Below are positions 57,061 through 64,000 of a DNA stretch of 64,000 nt, one piece after another (position 1 is the stretch's first letter; each line of letters starts with the position of its first letter). The position numbers and the translations under genes were made by a program. The stretch is taken from the NCBI GenBank assembly GCA_003586115.2, contig QVOM02000042.1, positions 41,209,483 to 41,273,482 on the forward strand, in the 5' to 3' direction. Under the pieces are notes generated by a model. It saw only the letters and a list, made by a program, of their open reading frames with translations. It was not told the origin of the DNA and did no database searches. Source of the DNA: Salvator merianae (lineage: Eukaryota > Chordata > Lepidosauria > Squamata > Teiidae).

Positions 57061-57209
57061 GGCCCTTTCTGCACTTGGCCTTATTGCGGATTATATCCCG
57101 GAATAGAGACCAGCCATCCACATGCTAGTGCAGACTATAAAAGGTCTTGTCCAGGGCCTACCATAGTCTGCACGAACATGCAGATGGCAGGTCTCTATTC
57201 TGAGATAAG
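57061..57209. mobile_element. MITE-B, right end missing
   Basis: Starts GGCCCTTTCTGCACTTGGCC and follows the 180-bp consensus to ATTCTGAGATAAG, where the next copy begins. About 30 bp of the right arm are absent. Confidence 0.88.
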
Positions 57210-57388
57210 AGCCCTTTCTGCACTTGGCCTTATTGTGGATTATATCCCAGAACAGGAACCTGCTATCCACATGCTAGCACAAACTGTGAAAGGTCTTGCC
57301 CAGGGCCTAACATAATCTGCATTAGCATGCAGATGGCAGGTCCCTAATCTGAGATATAATCTGGAATAAGTCCAAGTGCAGAAAGGCC
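57210..57388. mobile_element. MITE-B, tandem second copy (179 bp)
   Basis: AGCCCTTTCTGCACTTGGCC to CCAAGTGCAGAAAGGCC, full length, directly following a truncated copy in the same orientation and directly preceding a MITE-A. Confidence 0.9.
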
Positions 57389-57838
57389 CACTGGTGCTAG
57401 TGAGCATCCGGAAGCTCACTAGCACAGTGCATCTGCACTTTGCAGAGGCCCCAGCATTCAAGAGTGTCTGCAGATACTCCCAAACATTACTAGCTGTAGG
57501 CAGTTAAATCGCTGTCCACAGCTGTACTGGAAGCAGCTGGACTGTTCCCAGTCAGCAGTGTTCATGCCCGCTTCTGGGTGCAAACACTGCAGGCCATGGT
57601 GTGACATGGCGGTAGCTGCAGCTATGCAGTTGTGTGACACATCCCTGGTCACCATCACAGCACCCTGATGTTTCCATGGACACTGTCATGGCGGACAGAC
57701 CAGCACTCACGCTGCAAGGGCTGGAAGCCCAGTTCCAGGTTGTTCCAGCCTCACAGTATGGGTGGCCACTGCAGTGTGGCATCCGTTCCAGCACAGAATG
57801 GTATAATCATAGCATTCTACACTGGTGAGTGCAAACAG
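57389..57838. mobile_element. MITE-A copy, left end replaced by MITE-B
   Basis: The interior has GTGAGCATCCGGAAGCTCAC, CTGTCCACAGCTGTACTGG, GACATGGCGGTAGC and CACTGTCATGGCGGACAG blocks. The right end is decayed (GTGAGTGCAAACAGGT). The left TIR is missing. Confidence 0.75.
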
Positions 57839-58239
57839 GTGGTCTTCACTTGCAAGACAAGTTGCCTCAAGTTCAGGCTGTGACCCAATGGAATTGGATC
57901 AATAGCAATCTTGAGGAATAAAATCCAGTTTGCAAGGTGTGCTGCTGGAACTACACATGGACAGTGGATTGGCACCCCCAATCCAAACTGCCCCTTTATG
58001 TGCTCCCCAGTTACATGCTATTCAGATAACCAGAGCAGTCAAACTGCAGAGCAAAGGACACAGCACGTTTTTTTCCAACATGAAAGCAGTCCATGCCAAG
58101 CCTTCCCTTTATTCCTCAGTGCAGCATGTGACTGGGGAGGGGGAAAATTGGGTGGTTTCTTGGGGGGGAGGTGACCCAAACCACTGCATATGCCTGGTGG
58201 AAGTGTAAATTCAATGGCGCAAGAAAGAAGATATCCAGC
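57839..58239. other. Unassigned flank
   Basis: No recognised element; may begin an older CR1 whose tail (CTCCTCTTATGTTCTTA) ends near 58260. Confidence 0.4.
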
Positions 58240-58432
58240 AATGCTCCTCTTATGTTCTTACCTGGAATGAATGCCTAGTAGTGCCTCCAGGCTGGAGAGT
58301 CAGGTAGGATGTCTCTAAAGGCCATTGGTAGAGACTCAGGAGCCTTTATATAACCCAGAAGCTATTGGTAGGCCGCGGTGTGAGGCAGGATGCTGGGCTG
58401 GGCTCCTTTTATATTCTTGCATTCTTCTCTTG
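58240..58432 (+). mobile_element. CR1 LINE 3' end, with a preceding CR1 tail
   Basis: GCCTCCAGGCTGGAGAGTCA, AGAAGCTATTGGTAGGCC and GATGCTGGGCTGGGC correspond to the 26826 copy. The terminal repeat is decayed (TATATTCTTGCATTC). A separate tail at 58240-58260 shows two copies abut. Confidence 0.8.
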
Positions 58433-58659
58433 AAAGTTTTAAAAGAAATCTACTTGATATATGCCTGTTGCTTAGCTAGGAAACGAAAATCTAGCTTCTC
58501 ACGTTTTACCTTGATCCACTTAGAAAATATTTTGAATTAGATAAGGTGTAAATGGAGCTACATAAAACATAAGACACTGATGTAATTCAATAAATAAATA
58601 GCTTCAGTCGTGCTTCTAGGAAATGGAAAACTATAGCAATACCATTCTAGGCAGGAAAA

Positions 58660-58967
58660 GACCCAACAGCACTTCAAGGGCTAGAACAGCCCCTTACTGG
58701 ACCACTGGCACTCGAAGTGCAGATGGCTGGCCCGGCCACCATGACAGTGGCTGCAGCAGTGTTTGGCTGTTGCCATGGTAACCGGGATGCAGCACGCAAT
58801 TGCGCAGCCGCAGCTGTGCCATCCATTTGCAGCATTTGCACCCATCCAGCTGCTCTCAATCAAGCTGTGGACAATGTTTTTGTTGTCCACAGCTAGTAGT
58901 GTCTGGGATCAGCTGCAGACACTTCAGGGCACTGCAGCAGCAAAGCCAGGCCAGTGCAAACAGGCCC
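58660..58967. mobile_element. MITE-A copy, left end lost
   Basis: Right end CCAGTGCAAACAGGCCC at 58951-58967, followed by TTA. The interior has CATGACAGTGGCTGCAGCAG, GCTGTTGCCATGGTAACCGG and a TGTTTTTGTTGTCCACAGCT block. Confidence 0.78.
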
Positions 58968-59489
58968 TTAGTCAATTATATTCTGGTTCACATATACTGA
59001 AAGATTAAGTCAGTACTTGGCCATATTAGTTGCACTTCCAGTAATAGAGATTGGGACAAAATTTCTTTTATCCTGGTACAAATGCTATACCAGGGCTCTC
59101 TTGATGGATAAGCTATTAAGTTAGCTTTATTTGACTCATTAAATAAAGAGTTGTTGTTGCTAACATCTGTAGTTATTTGAAGAAGGCAGAAGGTATTTCA
59201 CCACCTTGATCAAAGATCATCTGTTTCTCAACACCTGTTCCAGGATGGCCTTGTAATTTGTATTGTGTATATATTAAGGTTTAGATGTTATCTGCATGAG
59301 ATAACTGTTCCAAATATGACTTGTAATGAGATCAAATATATTGTTTTATTTCCAAACAACCAAGTACATTGTGAACTACTGGACACTGCATTCTACTAAG
59401 TTTAAACAACATACAACAGCTGTCTCATAAGTCCCTTACTTATTGTCTATTTCTCAAAGGTGCCTGGATATCTCAGCATTCTTCCTCCT
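58968..59489. other. Unassigned AT-rich flank
   Basis: No recognised element. Confidence 0.5.
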
Positions 59490-60300
59490 TTCCTGTCTTG
59501 TGCTGCTCTAAGTCTTTTATTTGCCACCTGCGAATTATCTTATCCTTTTATTTCTTCCTCTTTTTTGGCTTCCTACATTTTCTGTTATCAGTTCCTCATT
59601 TGGTTTTTCATGAGATTCAATGTTTAATCTTTTTACTTGTTTCTTGGCCTCTTCTTCTGCCCTTGCTTTGTATCTTCTTCCTTTTTCATAGACAATGGGT
59701 CAGTTCACACTTTGGCCTAGCAAGCATCAAGCACGCTTGCTAACCAAGTGCTTCCACACTTGGCGGACGCCTGTGCAGCCAGGAGTGGACTTCATTTGCT
59801 CCCAATCGCAGATACTGCTGGAGCACTAATTAGTACTCCACAACCCTATGAGGAGGTGATAGTCATCTCCTGGTAGAGTGTGTTTGCACTTACTTGTAGC
59901 TGAAGCGCTCTAGGCTGGTGCGAGAACCCAATCGCTTTATATCTTCATTTTCTATATCTTCATTGTTATCTCTCAACCAATCAAAGCAGATTTTCAACAA
60001 ATCTTACGATCCCACAGAATCTGGAAAACGTTTCAGTCATAAATTCTGTCTTTTCTGACAGTTAACAATATTGGTAATTCAATTATTCATTTCCTCTTGA
60101 GTCTTATCCCAGGATCAGATCACATTAGTATTTTCCACTCCCATCTCTCATGCTTCTTTTGTTATTTTACAAAACCGCAAATGTCTCTAGTAAATTTGTG
60201 AATCATTTCTTTCACACCTTTAAATGCTTGCAACAATTCATCCACAACAGTAATTTCTCCTTAAGCAAAGGATCAGTTCCTTTACTTTCACCTGCCATAT
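59490..60300 (-). mobile_element. Probable L1 LINE ORF1 region, antisense and interrupted
   Basis: On the minus strand, 60260-60150 decodes to a LLQAFKGVKEMIHKF-like stretch and 59690-59500 to a Lys/Glu-rich stretch (EEEAKKQVKRLN). Both fit the coiled-coil and basic parts of an L1 ORF1, but similarity is weak. A MITE-A splits them. Confidence 0.4.
59697..59935. mobile_element. MITE-A copy, truncated
   Basis: Left end GGGTCAGTTCACACTTTGGC, then GCTAGCAA-type sequence, family hairpin GGAGCACTAATTAGTACTCC (59819-59838) and GAGGTGATAGTCATCTCC. It is very close in order to 8555-8760. No right TIR. Confidence 0.7.
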
Positions 60301-61606
60301 TACAGAAAACTCTTGAATCATTACCCAAAAAGTCTGCAAAAATCTTCTAGATTAACAGGCGTACATAATGCTGTCTCATGGATGGCAAAGCTGATGGCCT
60401 TTGATACACTGTCAGGCTTTAATTCCCAATATTGTCCATATTCCTCCTCTAGCATATATTCCAACAAAACTTCAGATTGGATCAAAGTAAGATTTGCCAA
60501 CATGCTGTAGCTTCAGAAGAAGGCAGCAAGGAAAGAGTTTCCACCTGGATTTACTTACACTGACTGCCACTGTCCTCAATCATTTGCAAGTCAAAAATCA
60601 GGTGGGAAAAATAAATACCTTTTTTAAAAAATGCTATGGAGAGAAAAGGAGTCACAAGTACTATAGATGCTCATAGAGCATCCCTTTCAGGATCACATGG
60701 TTGCACACCCATACCTGGAATTCCAGAAATGGGGCTGCCCATTCCGCCTTTGGGGTCTCTTGAGAAATTCCAGGATATTGGTAGGCCTGCTTGGGATGGT
60801 GGACATGGCACCATCTTAGATTTCAAAAGCAGAGTAAAGGACCTCAAAAGATACAAGCAAGACCATTCCCAGATACTTTCAAGTTATGTTAATATGCTCA
60901 TGAGCCAAATCAGAATTTCCCAGGAGACATTTCTCTAAGAACAGTTTTGAAGTTTTTCTTTTTTTCTCTTCCCCTTAAAGAAGAAATCCAATTTGCAGAA
61001 TTTTCTTCAACCATTCTGCAAACTTTTGCAGCTATGGTAAGTATAACCAATGGCACCTATATTTATACTGTAATGCAGCAGATACTGAGTAGAGAGAGAA
61101 CAAAGTGAAAGAGAGGCAGTATAAGAGGGGAGGACCTGTACTGACCTTGAACTACTGGCCCAACATAATTTTGCCTTTCTGTAGTTTTTTGGGGGCCTAA
61201 ATTGCCGAAATCAGGACTACTTTGCATTCGGATTATGGGAGTTATCAGCCCATTTCAGATCATTAGGCTGTTTGACTTTGCAATGTGAGAACGTGAAAGT
61301 ATACTATTTCAGAAAGGACTGTACTTTATGGGGGCGTGCAGAGGGAGGGGTCCCATTTCCTCCTGTCCAGTACAGACTTTGTTGTGGGTGTTGACGGTGA
61401 GAACGTCACAACTGGGGTGGGAAGAGAGAACAATACCTGGCATATATTGCCTGGTTTCCGCCATGTTGTCCTCTCTCGCACCTTCAAACTGCTTGATTTT
61501 TTTACTGTTTGATTTTTTTTTCAAAAGAGAAGACACAGTGGGAGCTATCTTTCATTTGCGTTGGGCAACACCCTGTTCTATAGTTGGCTGGGCACCACAG
61601 TCCACT
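60301..61606. other. Unassigned flank
   Basis: A minus frame at 60503..60321 may continue an L1 copy, but no motif is clear. Otherwise no recognised element. Confidence 0.4.
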
Positions 61607-61614
61607 CTCAAAAT

Positions 61615-61907
61615 CAGTGGCGTAGCCAGCGCTTCCGTCACCCGGGGCTGTGGGCGGGGGCGACGCCAGCGCACCGGCGCAGGGCGGGATGACGCCAGCG
61701 CGCCGGCGTGAGGGGCGACGCCAGAGTGCCGGCGCGAGGCGGGGCGACGCCAGTGCGCCGGCGCGAGGGGCGACCAGCGCGCCGCCAACGGATGGGCGGG
61801 GCGACGAGTGAGGGCACCGGTGGGCGGGGCCCTGGCTCCGTGGGCCGCCCCCGACAACGCACCGCCTGGGGCGGGCCGCCCCCCCGCCCCCCCTTGCTAC
61901 GCCTCTG
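61615..61907. mobile_element. hAT-F MITE (293 bp) with GC-rich internal repeats
   Basis: Ends CAGTGGCGTAGC and GCTACGCCTCTG, a standard hAT terminus. A perfect 8-bp duplication CTCAAAAT lies at 61607-61614 and 61908-61915. Between them is an array of about 28-bp diverged units containing GACGCCAG and GCGCCGGCG words. It is the most CpG-dense non-island DNA in the window. Confidence 0.95.
61655..61790. repeat. GC-rich minisatellite within hAT-F
   Basis: Four to five diverged copies of a unit of about 26-31 bp with GGCGACGCCAG followed by CGCCGGCGCGAGG. Unit lengths vary. Confidence 0.85.
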
Positions 61908-61921
61908 CTCAAAATGCAGAC

Positions 61922-62040
61922 CTCCTCCTTTCTCTCCCATCTTTGCAAGGACATTGTATCTCCATTTTCCTTTCTCTCTCATCCTTGTAAGGAGAAGGAC
62001 ATAATGTTTTCTCCATTTTCCTTTGGCAATGTACAAGGAA
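61922..62040. repeat. Short tandem repeat of about 50 bp
   Basis: TTTCTCTCCCATCTTTGCAA and TTTCTCTCTCATCCTTGTAA begin two units that each continue with AAGGACAT and TCTCCATTTTCCTTT. A third partial unit follows. Confidence 0.75.
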
Positions 62041-62350
62041 AACAATGTTTCCTTTCATTAAAAGAGGACTTTTAAGAATGTTTCTTTTAAACCAGAATTT
62101 TATTTACTAGGTATAGTAGAGGGAAACTTTGATAATGTTAAAGCTTTAATTCAAAACATGGTGACTGCAGCTAGAATTGTCTACATACAAAAATGGAAAG
62201 GAGATAAAATACCTATGGTAAATGATTGGTTGATTAAAATGATGGATCTCGCAGAGACGAACAAATTGACTAACTTATTGAGAAACAAGACTGTGGAAAA
62301 GTTTGTTAAAAACTGGAAACCCTTTATTGTCTTTCTACAAAAATGAGAAA
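62041..62350 (+). mobile_element. L1 LINE ORF2 C-terminal end
   Basis: A 62-codon frame (62158-62346) with AARIVYIQKWK, DWLIKMMDLAETNKLT and FVKNWKPFIVFL matches the last part of vertebrate L1 ORF2 (AARI...WK ... DW.PFI.FL). It is intact to its stop, with a short A-rich end. Confidence 0.88.
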
Positions 62351-62369
62351 CAATAAAGATGAAAGAAGA

Positions 62370-62960
62370 AGGGAAACCAGGAGGGTTTTTTAAAGGCAGC
62401 TTGGCAGTGAGGTGTCCAGGCAAAGCGCAGCCTCTTCTGTTTGCCTGTTTTGGAGGTTTTACCACCCTTATGAAGGCATGTGAGTGGGGCAAAGCCAAGG
62501 ATGAATTTGTGGTAGAAGTTGGCAAAACCCAGGAAACTTTGCACCTGGCAGTGGGTGGAAGTAGGTTCTCAATCCAGTACCACAGCAACTTTATTTCATT
62601 TTCATTTCCATTTCGATGCCATGATTGGAAATGGGGTACCCCAAGAAATCACCTTTGGCAGAGGGAACTCAAATTTGGAAAGTTTAGTGTAGAGTTTATG
62701 TTCGCAGAGTCTGGTGAGAACAGCCTGGACATGGTCAACATGAGATGCTATATCTGATCAGAAGGTCATCAGATCATCAAGACAAATAATCAGAAAGGTG
62801 TCAGTCATGTCTCTTAAGTATATAATTTATGAAAGTTTGAAAGACTGCTGGCCTCCTCCCACCATCCATGGAGGAGCATCCTTTGTGCAAGAGAATATAG
62901 GCAGGTTTTTTAAAGAAGGGATCCCAACTAAGGGAGCCTGCTCCTCTTCCTTAGCCTGAC
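62370..62960 (-). mobile_element. Ty3/Gypsy LTR retrotransposon pol fragment
   Basis: On the minus strand, from 62860 downward: a reverse-transcriptase stretch with an LDDL catalytic motif (near 62795), a lysine-rich LSKFEF segment near 62680, then [20 protein letters not shown] (62541-62482), the RT to RNase H connection diagnostic of Ty3/Gypsy, followed by [11 protein letters not shown]. Frameshifts and stops show it is inactive. There are no LTRs next to it in the same orientation. Confidence 0.9.
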
Positions 62961-63282
62961 GTCCCTTTCTGCCTGAGACCTCCATTCTGCAAGGCAGCTG
63001 GAGGGCTGCCCAGTGTGGAGTCAGATGCTCCTACTGGATCCCTAAAGGCTTCATCTCTCTCTCTCCTTCTCTCTCTACTTTTCCAAATCAGCTACCTTGG
63101 CTTCAAGGGAAAAAAAAAAATCCATTCCTCTAGAGCTGTGAAAGAAGGGCTACAAGTCCAGGTTAGGGGTCTCGAAATGATGATTGTGCTTAAAAGCTTA
63201 ATAGTTTGATAAAGCTTGATAGAAGTATGTATAAAACTTTCTGTGGAAAATTCTTTTCAGTTAGATTGCAGATACAACCTGC
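62961..63282. other. Unassigned
   Basis: May include 5' sequence of the Gypsy copy on the minus strand; no motif seen. There is an A-run at 63111-63120 and a CT-rich segment at 63056-63080. Confidence 0.4.
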
Positions 63283-63538
63283 TGTCACAAGCAGTGGGCC
63301 TGGACAGAGTTTCAGTAAAAAGCAGAACTTAGAAGCTTGCTGATGCCAAGGGATGGGTAGCAGGGATTTCCTGAGTTGTAAACAACTGCCTTATAAAGGA
63401 TGCTGTTAAAATGTATTCGGGGAGCCTTCCAGCTTTGCTGGGGTTTCCCGCCGAGCGCTCGTGTGTCAAATAAACATATCCAGGCTGACAATCTTCTCTG
63501 TTTGTGAGTATGATTCTTCTTTAACAGAGCTTGTTACA
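63283..63538 (+). mobile_element. Probable solo LTR (256 bp)
   Basis: Starts TGTCACAAGC and ends GCTTGTTACA, an inverted pair matching at 9 of 10. Inside are a TATA-like CTTATAAAGG (63390-63399), a GC-rich presumed transcript start, and AATAAA at 63469-63474. Flanks CTGC and CTGA suggest a decayed 4-bp duplication. Neither a primer-binding site after it nor a purine tract before it is apparent. Confidence 0.65.
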
Positions 63539-64000
63539 CTGAAGACACATCCATGACTTCTCCCAGCAGGCAGATTTTTGTATATATGACACTTAATGCA
63601 AAAGCACTGGAAAGTCCCTCTCCCCCTGCTAGCTTATCTACCTTCATGACTTTTAAATAATTTTCCTTTCTGTTACTTTTTAAATTACTTTACTTAAAAA
63701 AAAATCTAAATTATTATTTTCCTTTTTTTCTTTGCTATTTAAATTATTTTGCTTATAAAAATTAAATTATTTTTTACTTTCAGATGCTATTCAAATTATT
63801 TTACTTTTTGTTAGTATTTTTGTTGTTGTTGTTGTTGTTACTTTTTATACTTGGTGCGCCATTAGGTGCATGGGCTGCTCAAAATGACCTTATTTCTCAC
63901 AGCTCAGAAATGTGGCTCCTCCCACTAACAGCTCTAGATCAGCAGCATTTGCAAGCCCCTCCTCCTTCAGACAATGTGCTCAAGCCCCTCTGCCCTCAGA
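63539..64000. other. Unassigned AT-rich flank
   Basis: T-rich DNA with a (GTT)n run at 63819-63840. No gene or element recognised. Confidence 0.5.

Noticed and set aside
60671..60856. L1 ORF2 'PKGGMG' motif on the minus strand
   Set aside because: Only a short resemblance to the L1 GGLGLP region. Neighbouring residues do not follow, and the order relative to the ORF1-like remnant would be reversed.
1..64000. A protein-coding defence, biosynthetic or phage system
   Set aside because: Open frames are short, overlap on both strands and lack operon structure. The sequence is vertebrate intron, promoter and intergenic DNA, and nothing supports such a system.

Overview
This window looks like nuclear DNA of a squamate reptile (lizard or snake). 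It is AT-rich, full of retrotransposon and DNA-transposon debris, and has one CpG-island promoter. The squamate call rests on Bov-B (RTE) LINE sequence together with tRNA-derived SINEs ending in a Bov-B-like tail, plus CR1, L2 and L1 LINE pieces and many short DNA transposons. I cannot name the genus.

Only one protein-coding exon can be defended. It lies on the minus strand at 30302..30105: exon 1 of PCSK5 (proprotein convertase 5), 66 codons giving the signal peptide and the first part of the prodomain, followed by a consensus splice donor. Positions 1-30104 are therefore the 5' part of PCSK5 intron 1, and positions above about 30600 are its promoter and upstream flank. A CpG island (about 29230-31330) surrounds the exon. 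It carries two short upstream AUG reading frames, a (GGAA)n microsatellite 425 bp upstream of the start codon, and a G-rich tandem repeat about 50 nt past the splice donor. No exon 2 and no neighbouring gene was recognised.

The rest is a layered transposon record. Non-LTR retrotransposons: an L2-like LINE of about 3.7 kb or more (52790-56511), Bov-B (44650-46290, interrupted), CR1 fragments and 3' ends (8320, 9715, 26826, 33978, 36180-37090, 42535, 46805, 47088, 54003, 58240) and L1 tails (8994, 62040). LTR elements: an antisense Ty3/Gypsy pol fragment (62370-62960) and a probable solo LTR (63283-63538). DNA transposons: three related groups with Tourist-like ends (GGGCCTGTTYGCACTT or GGCCCTTTCTGCACTT) and 3-bp target duplications, here called MITE-A, MITE-B and MITE-C; and three groups with 8-bp duplications typical of hAT elements, here called hAT-D, hAT-E and hAT-F. 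None encodes a transposase, so all were moved by proteins encoded elsewhere.

Several insertions sit precisely inside older elements: MITE-A in L2 at 55320, MITE-A and hAT-E in Bov-B at 44890 and 45277, hAT-E in an antisense CR1 at 36464, and hAT-D in MITE-C at 14267. This gives a relative chronology in which the short DNA transposons are younger than the LINEs. Family names with letters are mine; matches to known families are from memory and were not checked by database search.
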